Part shown: one piece after another, positions 25,490-35,719 of the stretch | How positions within the stretch are numbered: position 1 is the stretch's first letter | How the letters are laid out: every line of letters starts with the position of its first letter | Source: Malaya genurostris | Taxonomy: Eukaryota; Arthropoda; Insecta; Diptera; Culicidae | Direction of reading: 5' to 3' | DNA length: 64,000 nucleotides | Assembly (NCBI RefSeq): GCF_030247185.1 | Contig: NC_080570.1 | Span: forward strand, 121,894,689-121,958,688 | The notes under the pieces: generated by a model | What the model was told of the DNA's origin: nothing | Database searches by the model: none | Seen by the model: the letters and a program-made list of their open reading frames with translations, nothing else | Program-made: the position numbers and the translations under genes

Positions 25490-26080
25490 ATGCCAACAGA
25501 CTTAGAATTGCGTGAAACGTCGAGATTTGGTGTCATCTCGAATTTTTTGTTTTTTTTTGAGAAACTCAATTCTTTGTGACTTAGGAATATTTTGAGATTA
25601 GATTTATTTTTGTTTTCGTATGTCTTAGAATTGCATGAAATGTTTTCGAGATAACACCAGATCACCAGGTTTCATGCAATTCTAAGACATTCGGCATAAA
25701 AAAATTTCGATTTAAGAAATCTCAAAATGTTTCTGTCTCAAAAAAAAGTTGAGATAACACAAAATCTTGTCGTTTCATGCGACTTTTTGCACTAAAAAAA
25801 ATTTTGATTTCCGTAATTTCAAGTAGCAGCAAGATTTCGAAAATCTTCATTTTTGTTTAAGTCCAAGAAATCCGATTGAACAAAATACACTTTTCGATAT
25901 GACACTAAATATCGACGTTTTTTTTTTGCAATTCTAAGATTTTTCGCATCAAAAAAGTCCCAGGGAATTGATCTTTCAAACATACTTTTTTTCAAAATGA
26001 CACTAAATCGCGACGTTTCATTCAATTTTAAGTCTTTTGACATCAAAAAATAATTTTCAATTTCGGAATTTTCATGTACT
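25490..26080. repeat. Cluster of inverted and direct copies of a short AT-rich motif
   Basis: TGTCTTAGAATTGCATGAAA (25620-25639 region) and its exact reverse complement (25670-25689 region) form a 20-bp inverted repeat. Diverged copies of the same motif occur near 25500, 25775, 25926 and 26006, each next to a CGACGTTTC or GAGAT(A/G)ACAC word. This may be a decayed tandem or foldback element. No ORF is supported. Confidence 0.6.
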
Positions 26081-26779
26081 GCGGCTCGACGTTTGTTTTG
26101 TAAGTCTAGCAACCCGGCAGCTTTTTCTAGATTCGACTCTAACATGCAGCGTTGCCAGGTTGCCAGATTTGTCCGACAAATGCCAGATTTTTCTCGTTTC
26201 GCCAGACACTCAAACTAACCAGATCTTTTGCCAGATATTCCAAATTTCCGAATTTTCCTAGATTTTGTCAGATCTTGCTAGATCTTCACGGTTTTGGCCT
26301 CTATACGATAGGTGGGAGTAGGGATGGTACTCGGAAGGTCAAGTATCGATACCTAGGGTATCGGGATACCAAAATTATGGGTATCGATACATGGTATCAA
26401 AAGGCAATAAAGTATCGATACCTGTAAGTATCAATTGATACTTACGCAGCAATCATTTCGAAATAAAATAAAATTGTCGACTTTGGCATTATTTTATGAT
26501 GTACAGAAAGGTTTCTCCATAAATTTGTTGTGCCACTAGTATACGCATATTACTTGCCACATAGATTGCACTTCGCCTTCCGTGACTTTTGGTCCACTTA
26601 AAAGAATTTTCGCAAGCCACTGTTGGAGTGTTGGAGCCATCATGATTTCACATTTCACTTTTTTTTTCTCAAAAATTTTCATGTACTAACCCTTATGTCA
26701 GTACACGGATACTACACTAAAAGCCAATTCCTATTGAACATTTAGGAGTTTTGTTGGTTTGTGTAAAAAGCACATATTT

Positions 26780-26911
26780 TGTTTCTATTTCTTCGGCTCA
26801 TCAGTGCTAAGCTTACGGTTTAAATTGAACTACTAGGCGCAAGATGACCGTTCAATTTGAACTGCTTTAAGCACTGATGAGCCGAAGGCAAAACGCAAAG
26901 AAATAGAAACA
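26780..26911. repeat. Short inverted-repeat element inside the nested hAT element
   Basis: GTTTCTATTTCTTCGGCTCA followed by TCAGTGCT on the left pairs with AGCACTGATGAGCCGAAGG and AAGAAATAGAAAC on the right. Total length is about 130 bp; the centre contains a CGGTTTAAATTGAACTA / TTCAATTTGAACTG inverted pair. It is probably a tiny MITE. Confidence 0.6.
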
Positions 26912-26933
26912 ATTGCTATTGCTATTACGACGG

Positions 26934-27225
26934 GACCAGGCTCGCGCATGTATTGGTATGACGTGGACTAGCCGTCGTTGAAATTCGTACTCGACAATCT
27001 CGCGTCATCCCACAGGCGCACTGAGAGAGAGTGCAATGTGTGAGAAAAAATGAAATGATTGAATCCTCTGAGAGTATGGCCTTTATGTGCGTATTTTGTT
27101 GATGGTTTTCGCTCATTTCACTCTCTTTCAGTGCACTTGTGGGACGAAGCGAGATTGTCGAGAACGAATTTAAACGACGGTTAGTCTACGTCATACCAAT
27201 CTATTCACGCGCCTGGCACTTTGTC
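26934..27225. repeat. Long inverted repeat (foldback) inside the nested hAT element
   Basis: An arm of about 80 bp (ATTGGTATGACGTGGACTAG, then CTCGACAATCTCGCGTC, then CACTGAGAGAGAGTGCA) pairs with 27125-27215 in reverse complement. A CAATCTATTCACGCGCC end mirrors GGCTCGCGCATGTATTG. The loop is about 90 bp. It could be an independent foldback element. Confidence 0.65.
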
Positions 27226-28475
27226 GAATCCGAAGAAAAAAAAAGTTACATTGGGGGCGGGTATAGCGGGATGGGTTAATCGATGTCTTTCAGGCAGCTC
27301 ACCTGGGTTTGATTCCTAACCCCGCACATAGCCTTAGAAAGTTTTTCTGGCCCGAAGAGGCGAATGACCTTAAGGTTGAAGCCTCTATAATAAAAAAATC
27401 CGTTGTAATGGGAATTGACTTTAATCTGTTCCGATACTGTAAGTATCGAGACCAAAAGTATCGATACTAACGGTATCGCTCTGATGCGATATCGATACCA
27501 AAAATACCCGATTCTTGAAAGAAAGTATCGATACCTCAAAGTATCGACTCGGTATCGGACATCCCTAGGTGGGAGACCTTTTTTCTGGCTCACGGAAAAT
27601 GAAGCCCGACATAAATTTCCTTATAGTAGACCCAGACAAATCCAGATAAATTTTATATAATGTAAAGATTTATAAAAAAATAACCTGGCAACACTGCTCA
27701 CATGGTACGCACAATACACGGAAAATAAAAACTACCTATTATTTGAGTTCTTCTTACTTAATTTTGAGTTCTTTTGAATCTTTTCTTCCTCCTCTTTCCA
27801 TTGGTGTCAAAATACAAAGAGCAAAACCACTCAACAGCGAGAGTTTCGTTCAATAAGCCAAAATTAAGTAAACCGTACCAACTTGAAATTGAGTCAATAC
27901 GACTTAACTGTAGAGTAAATATAACTTACCATTGAGTAGATATAACTAATCTTTAAGTATTTTTTTCCACGTGCCTTACGGATACTACCTAGAGCCAGTT
28001 TACCAAAAAATAGGTTATTGAACGGAACCCCCAAATTGGGTGGAATGTACCTAAAATTAGGTTGTTTTGCGGTTCCGTGTAGTATTACATGTCTGAGGTA
28101 TGTTACGAGAACGCAGAGAAGCCAGATCTGCAGATCTGTCGTACATAGTGCTGCAGACATTTTGTCGTGAATACGACTTACTTTACTATGGGGTGCCTTT
28201 TCAAAAGTAGTCATATGGAAGAATGGGCAGAACTTAATCGTGAATATCTCGACCTGTATTAACGGCAGCAACATAATTCTTTCATCATTTCATCAAAAAT
28301 ATGATCAAGAATTTAGGATAATATTTTGAACAGTGTGAGATAACCACAAATAACTCAAAAATTAAGTTTTCTCAAACTTTGAAAACAACGCGGAAAACTC
28401 TTTACTTTTGCCTGGCTTCTTCGCGCAAGGACGACGATTTTGAGGTAGTCAGGCACATATCTTCAACTGACTGCG

Positions 28476-28508
28476 TATAAAAGCGGAACCGTGGTCGAAA
28501 ACCGATCA
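28476..28508 (+). promoter_or_regulatory. TATA box and initiator of copy A
   Basis: TATAAAAG begins at 28476 and an initiator-like TCATTT has its A at 28508, 32 bp downstream, the standard pol II spacing. The same arrangement with identical spacing occurs at 41211-41243. The conservation of this block between otherwise diverged copies argues it is a real promoter sequence, active or formerly active. Confidence 0.65.
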
Positions 28509-28820
28509 TTTCTTTTTGTGCGTTGGATGGAAGCAGACGTCGTGGGAATGATTTAATCAACCAGCAGCTTCGGAGAGTGCACCTTCTGCGTGGTTAAAAA
28601 CCTCAAACGCTCAGGTCGCAACTCTCATTTGGACTTCAGTCGTCCAGTGGAGCAGTCATCAATGCTTTTATTTGGGCTTCGGTCATCAGGTGGAGCAGTC
28701 GTCAGGTCGCAGAGCCAGTTTCCCTTCGAAGAAGATCGATTACATCATCTTGTTGGTCGTCTTTGCATTGGAGCAAAATACAACGGAAAATGGACAACAA
28801 TGTGGAACATTATGCAAATT

Positions 28821-28857
28821 AGCCTTTCTAATGGCTCTAAATGTTACCTAAAGCACT
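28821..28857 (+). promoter_or_regulatory. Degenerate histone-type 3' stem-loop plus purine-rich element
   Basis: AGCCTTTCTAATGGCT is a 16-nt hairpin (6-bp stem with one T-T mismatch, loop TCTA). TAAAGCAC follows about 14 nt later. Its homologue in the other copy (42729-42744) has no mismatch other than a G-T pair. Confidence 0.5.
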
Positions 28858-28862
28858 ATGAA

Positions 28863-29954
28863 CACACTTAAATTTTTTAGCTGAATCTCGGCAAAAAAAT
28901 GCCGAGATTCGCACAGCCGAGTAATCAGCAATCATCTCGGCAAAAATAAAATAACTGAGCGTCTCGGCACCCTCAAATTTGACAAACGTCAAATATTGCC
29001 GAAATCGCCAGCATAAGATTTACTGTTTGCTCAGTGAAACGTTCGCTGAATATTCGGCAATCCAATAAAACGAAAAAATGAAAAAAACAAATTACCGAAT
29101 CATAAGTAATTAAAAATCTAGTCAATTAATTTTGTTTGTAATTTCTAAACATTATAAACACACCATTCAGGATCAAAAATTCATTTTATTAACTTAAAGG
29201 AGGCTTACAAATTTGTTGCCAGTAGTGCTTAAAGCCTCTACCTTAAAACATGTAGCATAATAAAAAGCGGCGTTTCCGGATGCGGCCACCTTGAGTCGAG
29301 CTGGAAATATGAAAATAAAAATAAATATACAAAAATTTTCAATATTTAATGATGCATATACCGACGACTATACGGTATTGTTCAAAAATAAATTTACTTT
29401 GACCTATTGAATTTGTCCATGCATTGGGTTATTTTTTCGCATATCCCCCAAAGTTTTGTCTCGAGGACTCTTTGAGCCCCGTGTTGGGTGTTTTTTCCTT
29501 ATAATGTGATCTGATAAAGTCGCTTTTTATAAAGCGAAACATGTCACTATATTTATTCAATATTTTTACTTGCAAGTGGTTCCACGTTTCTTCGAAGATT
29601 ATCCATTTTTTCCCTCGAGAATTTCATCAGAAAATAATCGCGCAATGCGTAGCAAAAATGTAACGTGGCAATAAATGACAGCTGTCGTGCTGAATCTCGG
29701 CAACAGCTAGCGCATATTACGAAATCTCGGCAAACGTCTCTGCTGATGTCGGCATATCTGTTGTTTACTGATAAATTCAGCAAGCAATTATGCCAAATTT
29801 CGGCAAAGTGAAGCACTTTACCGAAATATCAGTGAATGCATTTAACGAAGTTCAGAAACATGCGTATTGATTACTGAGCAATCAGCAAATTTAGGTGTTG
29901 CTGATCAGTTTCGGCATTTTATTATGCCGAGCTCAAGAAATGGTTTTAAGTGTG
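28863..29954. mobile_element. MITE with CTCGGCA-rich arms, inserted in the histone-like unit
   Basis: The ends are CACACTTAA on the left and its complement TTAAGTGTG on the right. Both arms carry many copies of CTCGGCA/TGCCGA words (TCTCGGCAAAAA, TTTCGGCAT, CTCGGCATAA). The related unit at 42729-42790 is continuous across this position (ACTATTAGGATTTGTTG), which fixes the insertion point. It is about 1.09 kb and non-coding; the superfamily was not assigned because the target duplication is unclear. Confidence 0.8.
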
Positions 29955-30344
29955 AAGATTGCTTTTTTGTAAATCGAAAATTAACTACACTGCAAATCTA
30001 AGATAATTTGATCAGTTTTTTTTTGCAATTTTCACAGTTCTAAATTCTCAACTGTGTATAAAATCGTTTATATCCAACCAGTGTTTAATATCTTACAGAA
30101 TTATACAATTTGGCCGTTCTGGGATGCCAGAAATTAATCCCGTACAGCATTTTAATAGTTTCTTTTACTAAAATTTTGAAATCCGAAATGAAAAAATTCT
30201 CTACGATGCCGTTTAGAACCATAATTTTATACCCAAAGAATTATGCGAAATTTTACTTCACTATACTGTATACGGCCTATTTTTCAACCAGTTGTAGCTG
30301 TAGAACTCAACTCGTCACTCTCCATCACGAACGCCTTCATAAAA

Positions 30345-30383
30345 GGTTCTTTTCAGAACCACTATTATTTTATCATAAAGAAC
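30345..30383 (+). promoter_or_regulatory. Histone 3' stem-loop (GGTTCTTTTCAGAACC) plus histone downstream element-like motif
   Basis: The 16-nt sequence forms a perfect 6-bp stem with loop TTTC and satisfies the metazoan histone stem-loop consensus (GGYYYUNNNNARRRCC). AAAGAAC lies 16 nt downstream, where the U7 snRNA-binding element is expected. A clear histone reading frame immediately upstream is lacking, so this is a 3' end signal without its gene. Confidence 0.75.
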
Positions 30384-30999
30384 TATACTGGTTATTTCGT
30401 AATATTTGTGTGTCAGAATGTTTAATGTAACTAATCTGTACTGTAGTTCAGGTGTATCGTTTCAAATTCTAGTAGTGTAAAAGGGCAAAACTTGCACAAT
30501 TCACACAATCGATCAACTAATTGATTTTCGGAAGTATAAAAAAGAGTGTCAGTTTTATCAGTATTCACGACATCCAGTTATGTCTCTGACATTACACATC
30601 TGTACTTTTTTTTGTTTTGCAGACTTTTGAAAATCGCGATTTTCGCAGACTTTCGTCAAAATTAACAGACTTTTGAAATTGTCGCGACCTTTTTTTTTGC
30701 TCGCCATATCAGTTTAGCGTATCATACTTTATAGAGAAATGGCAAACAGCAAGACATACTTGCTGACTGCAGATTTTTTTTCGGGTATACAGACTTTTTC
30801 CGGTCTGAAGATATTTGAAATTTTTACCTGGCATCTCTGCGAGGACGACATATTTCGAAAGCTTGCCCAAGTATCATTCTAGTAGGCTACGACTTGAGCA
30901 ACAATGACGTTTCTCTCATCCAGTGACCATTGGACGCAGGGGAACACGAAATATAAAAACAATACATCGAACACAACATTCATCACGCCAGAACGAATG

Positions 31000-32600
31000 A
31001 AAAAGCGAAGAAAGCCGGAAAATCAAATTAAAAATTCCATTTTTCATATCTTTTCCTTCGGGGAGTGGGGTCGGACGGAATGGCAACACCAAAGCGATAC
31101 AAGTTTTATTTACCACAACAACAAAAGGAAACAAAAAAATAAATGGTCAACCCACGAAACAAGCTTGCCAGCTTTTCTCTAGTCAATAGGAGGAAGCCGA
31201 AAAGCTGAGGACTGCAACACTATTCAGTTGTGAGATTACAAGCAAGTGAAATCAAACTTTTACGTTGGTCGGTCCGTCGGTCGGTCGGTTGGTGGCTGCC
31301 GTCAAGGGAACTGACACCGGGCTTCAACGAATCACGGAACATGGTTTGCTTTTTAATGTGCAATCAAAGAAAACGGAAATAGTGAAAAAATTTCCTCAGG
31401 CCAACTGTGTCAAATTGAAATTCATTACAAATCAACGTTGCATTTTCATTTTGATTCCTGCTGTACCAATCAAAGCGTCTGTTTGTAATTTTTTTTCAGA
31501 CGATCAATTCCATGTTTTATATACATTGAAAACCGCATTCGTTCGTCTGTTATCTGTGGAAAAAACGAGATTGATGCACTATCAGTATTTTCTCGCTGTA
31601 TTTCTTCCGTGTAACATTATTAAACTTGTTTGCGATCCAGATCACTACTGCAGCTAAAAACTCACAAAGTTATCCATCACAAGTACCGATTGAACAAAGA
31701 TCTACCGGTTCCTGAGTTCGCTACTGTTCCGCCCGGGAGATGATAACCCAATTGTGTATCTTCGTCAAGTGCACGACGAAGAATCATGAAAAGTTTTACT
31801 TGTTTTTAATTGTTTTACTTTCATTCATCAAAGCCCACTAAGTTTTCCTGCTACCGAGGGACTTCTGGGTGAAAATATATTACAGTTCGCTTGCTACTTG
31901 TCGGTAAATGTTTTTTTGATCCTTGACCTCACGGTTTGAGGTTTGTTTGGTTTCCACATGATGGATTCTGTTTGGTTTGATTATTGCACAGGAGCACCAA
32001 GTGCAGAAATCTAAAAATATCCGGGGAAACAAGACGGAAGATCAGTCAATTTGCTTATGTTTTTCCGCTTCGGAAGGTTGTAAGGTTCTTTGCTGTAGAA
32101 TAGGAATCCATGATGCGGGGAAACACGCATCATTTAGTCGGAGTAGATTCGAACATGATATTTTGGATTGAGTTCTGTTCGGTTTAGCTGGTGGCTTTAC
32201 TCATTAGATGTATGCATTTGGCGATTTATCTATCCTGTATGATAAGATATTAGTTCAAAAACTCCTTTCCATGGCTATTTTTTGCCTGTAACGATCACCT
32301 GATGTAACGTGTGAATCATACTTCAGCCGAAAAACATATGGGCCCTTATTACCGGTGTCACTACACGGTGAAAACCAAGTGAAGTTAATGTAGGTACATA
32401 TTACGAAAGTCGCTTCTGAGACAAAAGTAATTACTTGAATGAACTTGATGTCATTATGAACATCACGCCACCAACATTTTGTTGAAAAAACTAGTTTTTT
32501 TCACCACAGTGATCACTTTACTATGCATGATACCGGTAATAGGTAAAATCAAGTGAAGTGACATGTAAGTGAAGTGAATGTAAAAGTGGAGTGCGAACAG
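31000..32600. other. Unassigned unique DNA
   Basis: No ORF resembles a known protein; the longest (31265-31657 on the plus strand) has no motif I recognise. A short TCGGTCGG run occurs at 31268-31292 and GTGAAGT-like words cluster at 32540-32585. I see no repeat boundary. Confidence 0.45.
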
Positions 32601-32611
32601 TAATAAGCTAG

Positions 32612-32959
32612 AAAATTCGGAGGATTTTCCGAGTCTTGTCAAAAATAGCTCTGAAAAAATTAGTGTTTTGTGAGCTTTCACAATTATCTGGAAAAATAAT
32701 GCGATGACATAAATTTTTTTTTCAAAAAAATCTTATGCTGGCAAAAAGGATCACATTCGGACACATTTTTGGGAAACCTTTTCACGTTTTTCATGGAAAA
32801 TCAACGAATTTCATATAACCGATTTCGTTGAAATTATGGTTTTTTAGAAAAAAAATTCATGCCATCGAATTAATTTTTCAAATAATTGTGAAAGATCACA
32901 AAAAAAGCTCATTTTTTCATTGCTATTTTTGTAAAGACTCGGAAAATGCTCCGAATTTT
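32612..32959. repeat. Large imperfect palindrome (foldback MITE), about 350 bp
   Basis: The left half (AATTCGGAGGATTTTCCGAG, then TCTTGTCAAAAATAGC, then GAGCTTTCACAATTAT) is the reverse complement of the right half (AAATTATTGTGAAAGAT-like, then GCTATTTTTGTAAAGACTCG, then GGAAAATGCTCCGAAT) with scattered mismatches. RNA or single-stranded DNA from it would fold into one long hairpin. It is non-coding. Confidence 0.8.
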
Positions 32960-33092
32960 TCAGCCATTTTTGCCCTGCAGATAGTTAGAAGCTTTTCAAA
33001 GGTCTGTATGTTTTTCGTTCTGGCAAATTTTTCAAAATTTCCATCGAAAATTTCCTAAAACCACCCGCGCGCATGGTACTTGGACGATGGCC

Positions 33093-33262
33093 TTAGGTAT
33101 GATACACTAAACTGACTTGGCGAGCAAAACAAGAAAAGGTCGCGACAATTTCAAAAGTCTGTAAATTTTGACGAAAGTCTGCGAAGAACTGCACAAAATG
33201 TCTGCAGCACTATGTAAGAAATCTGCAAATTTACAGACAAATCTGCAGATCTGGCCTCTCTG
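33093..33262 (-). mobile_element. Minus-strand hAT fragment of the copy A outer family, without cargo
   Basis: The reverse complement reads CAGAGAGGCCAGATCTGCAG, then TACATAGTGCTGCAGACATT, GCAGACTTTCGTCAAAATT, TTTGAAATTGTCGCGACC and a TTTAG-(C/T)GTATCATAC block. These are the outer parts of the element at 28114-30839, joined without the 2.4-kb cargo. Its far end is truncated near 33093. Confidence 0.8.
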
Positions 33263-33299
33263 GACTATACTAATGCGATAACTATTGGCATATTGTCGC

Positions 33300-34150
33300 A
33301 AAACTGAAATGTAGAGGCGCTGCTTGTTTAGAGATGATACTTTCAACAAGAGCTGTCAAATCGGTAGGAAAATTTCTAATTATTCCACCTTTTCAACGAT
33401 TTGTTTCGAAAACGGGCAAATTCATTTGAAAAATCATAGTAGAAGTTGAAGAAAAAGTTTTTATTCTGAGGTGGTAATGTTGATCTTAGTTCATTGTGCG
33501 AAATCTATCGTTTATTCAGAATAGAGCATTAAACTTGGTTTGATACCATTTTTCAAATGCCTGGAAATAACTAATAAAGTATCCAAAATAAATAGTACTC
33601 TAGAAATCAACATTCCACTGGTTTCTGTTTAAAAAAATGTTGATTCGAAAAAACCTAACCTTACCCAATTTCACAAATTTCTGAAGATTTTCCATATTTA
33701 ATCGTAGTTTACACTAAAAAAGTAGTAGTAATCACTCCGAGTGCACTTTTATTGTTGAGATCTATTTGTACTCTTGAATAAACGATAAAAATGTTGCAAA
33801 TCACTACTGTCGATATGAAAATTTCCGAAAGAATCCTCCTTTTCTTGGTTCCATTTTTCATTGGAAGGTGTCGCTACAGGTAAATCAGCTTTGCGACAAT
33901 GTGCCAATTGATTCAACATCCCAACTACGACTGTGTTCCCAGGAATAAAAACCAAAGCATAGGTGTTGCTGCTAGAGATGTCGATTTTTTTTAATAACTC
34001 GATTTCAATAATCGATTCAAAGGTCGATTGTCCAATCCACGTGTGAATGTGTTGGTGTGGCTATTTTCAGCGGTTGTGTGGCGAATGCTAGGGTGAGTAT
34101 GTCGAAATAACCCAGTTAATTTTGTCGTGCCGCATCGTGCCAATTATTGA
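33300..34150. other. Unassigned AT-rich DNA
   Basis: Short ORFs only. Nothing recognisable apart from AT-rich runs and a CGATTTCAATAATCGATT inverted word near 34000. Confidence 0.4.
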
Positions 34151-34157
34151 GGACATA

Positions 34158-35411
34158 TACACTCAGAAAAATATTACAGTAATTGCAACCTGTTCCTCAT
34201 AGTCATTTCAACTATGCACTCAAATAATAGTAACGACCATGATATAAGATTATTTACCATCTGTATTGTAATAACCACTAGAATAAAAAATCTACTACTT
34301 GACTATACTATTTGTCTTTATGACATTTCTGGCGTGGTAATTCTGACAATCATTAAAATAGGAACGAAAAAGTCCCAATGACAATTACAAGTAAGGTGAA
34401 ATTGAGCTTTCGGTCACCATAAAGTTGAGAAGTGATATAGTTATGACTACCATGTGAGTAAGTTTTTCTTCAGAATATAATAATGTTACCATGAATAAAC
34501 ATATAGTTGGATAGAGATTGTCAAGTTTGAAAGCACTATACAGATTATTCATATCAACATAATTTATTTAGAAAGAACATCGTCGTATGGTGTTTTTCAA
34601 CCGACTATGTATTTTCTTAGTGTGACTATACAAATGGTCAATTAACGCGTCTGCTTTTTTTAGTGTCGCATAATGCTTCATTAGAGCGGCAGATTTCATA
34701 TCCCAACGACGAAATTGCGACGTTAAGTTTCAGTGTAAATACTTCTATTAGTAATTTCTATATAACCTTTTTTTCTACACTTTCATAGGAACTGTATTAT
34801 TCCCCAAGAAACTCGATGGTAAAAACCCGTCTGTTTTTTTATGATAGATTTCATAACAGAAACAAAAAGAAAACATTAAATCGTTAGAGAGACTAACGAG
34901 TTGGTGATCAAAAAATAGACTCTTAGGCCGAAGGCAGAGTGGGCACGAGAAGCGGTTTTTATATAATGTTGAATCAGTGTAAAATGTATTAGGAAAATAA
35001 AGCAGGTTTAAATGTATTCTTTTAATTCTTGCATCGAAAGTTCCATTAATATGACTTTTGAACATTTTCGCATGTTCGAATGATCTTCACCATTGTCAAA
35101 TTAACCATAATTTTGTGTTTCGAACGAACTAGAAGTGATATGTCAAAAATACCATAGCACTAGTTCAAACAATAAGTATAATGTAAAAATAAGATGCTTT
35201 CACGGTTATGCTAAACATTCCAATTGTAGTAGTTATTCATACCATATACAGTTCAATATTACTATTCTAGAGCCAAAACCATTCATAGTAAAAGTGAGCT
35301 TGCATATTGTTAACATCATCTGATTTTATTGTGCGCTGAAAACCACTATACTCATATGGTTAACCTAACCTCCCTTATGGTAGCTGTTACCATTTTATTT
35401 TTCTGAGTGTA
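34158..35411. mobile_element. TIR element, 1254 bp, ends TACACTCAGAAAAATA
   Basis: A 16-bp perfect inverted repeat lies at 34158-34173 and 35396-35411. Inside, subterminal CTATGG/GTTACC-type words recur (GGTAACAG near one end, TTACAGTAA near the other). If the outermost TA is the target, the flanks are TA/TA, compatible with a Tc1/mariner- or pogo-type MITE, but this is not certain. No transposase ORF was found. Confidence 0.75.
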
Positions 35412-35443
35412 TGCAAAAAAAACACTGCAATGCCAAGAGAACA

Positions 35444-35700
35444 ATTCTCGGTTAATTTTTCAAAAGGGCGTATAAGCAAGTTACAGTTTCTCTTTAATCA
35501 CTCTCTCTTTCGATTATTGTGATGTGATTAAAAAGATTTTCTTTTGTTTGAAAGTTTGAAAGTGGAAAGTATCGGGTATCATTTCACGCAAAGAGTTGAA
35601 TGATAAACGTGGAAACCGCTTGGTAATCAATAAAAGAGAAAGTAAAAAAAGAGAAACTGTCACTTGCTTATACGCCCTTCTGAAAAATTAACCGAGAATT
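35444..35700. mobile_element. MITE with about 52-bp inverted repeats, 257 bp
   Basis: Two near-identical arms (AATTCTCGGTTAATTTTTCA, then GGGCGTATAAGCAAGT, then ACAGTTTCTCTT) differ at about two positions. The high similarity suggests recent insertion or gene conversion between arms. A diverged relative lies at 37565-37805. The centre contains a GATTATTGTGATGTGATTAA block. Non-coding. Confidence 0.88.
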
Positions 35701-35719
35701 GAGAAAGACGTTTATCAAC

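Larger units (their letters stand above)
26319..27567. mobile_element. Nested hAT-type element (TAGGGATG ends), 1249 bp
   Basis: The ends are TAGGGATGGTACTCGG and, as reverse complement, TAGGGATGTCCGATACC. It is flanked by an exact 8-bp duplication GGTGGGAG (26311-26318 and 27568-27575). The homologous element at 36487-36756 has a single uninterrupted copy of this site, so the boundaries are confirmed by an empty site. Subterminal repeats of TATCGATAC occur at both ends (26343-26430 and 27440-27550), as is usual for hAT. No transposase ORF is present. Internal inverted-repeat pieces suggest further insertions. Confidence 0.92.
26147..27696. mobile_element. hAT-type MITE (CAGNGTTGCCAGGTT ends) carrying a nested hAT element
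   Basis: The TIRs are CAGCGTTGCCAGGTT at 26147-26161 and, as reverse complement, CAGTGTTGCCAGGTT at 27682-27696. The flanks are CTAACATG (26139-26146) and CTCACATG (27697-27704), 7 of 8 identical. The copy at 36487-36756 is the same family without the internal insertion, in the opposite orientation. Without the nested element this copy is about 300 bp. It is non-coding. Confidence 0.88.
28152..30590 (+). repeat. Histone-gene-like unit (promoter and two stem-loop 3' ends), copy A, interrupted
   Basis: It begins GTCGTGAATACGACTTAC and ends near GTATTCACGACATCCAG, as the cargo at 40899-42997 does. It holds a TATA/initiator promoter (28476-28508), a short pseudo-coding stretch with an H2A-like spacing of residues (QFPFEEDRLHHL against the H2A QFPVGR.HRL region; a weak resemblance), a stem-loop with downstream purine element (28821-28857), a MITE, and a second near-perfect histone stem-loop with purine element (30345-30383). 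No intact histone gene remains. Confidence 0.55.
28114..30839 (+). mobile_element. hAT-type element with histone-like cargo (copy A)
   Basis: The left end begins CAGAGAAGCCAGATCTGCAG; the right end, in reverse complement, begins CAGAGATGCCAGGTAAAAA. Flanks CGAGAACG (28106-28113) and CGAGGACG (30840-30847) match at 7 of 8 positions. Outer element sequence (ATCTGCAG, TACATAGTGCTGCAGACATT, then GCAGACTTTCGTCAAAATT and TTTGAAATTGTCGCGACC) is found uninterrupted at 33093-33262. Between these outer parts lies a 2.4-kb cargo (28152-30590) that itself contains a MITE (28863-29954). Confidence 0.75.

Noticed and set aside
27716..27975. Possible MITE with CACGGAAAA-like ends
   Set aside because: The inverted similarity is short and interrupted, and no target duplication could be matched; noted only as similar in texture to 35720-36440.
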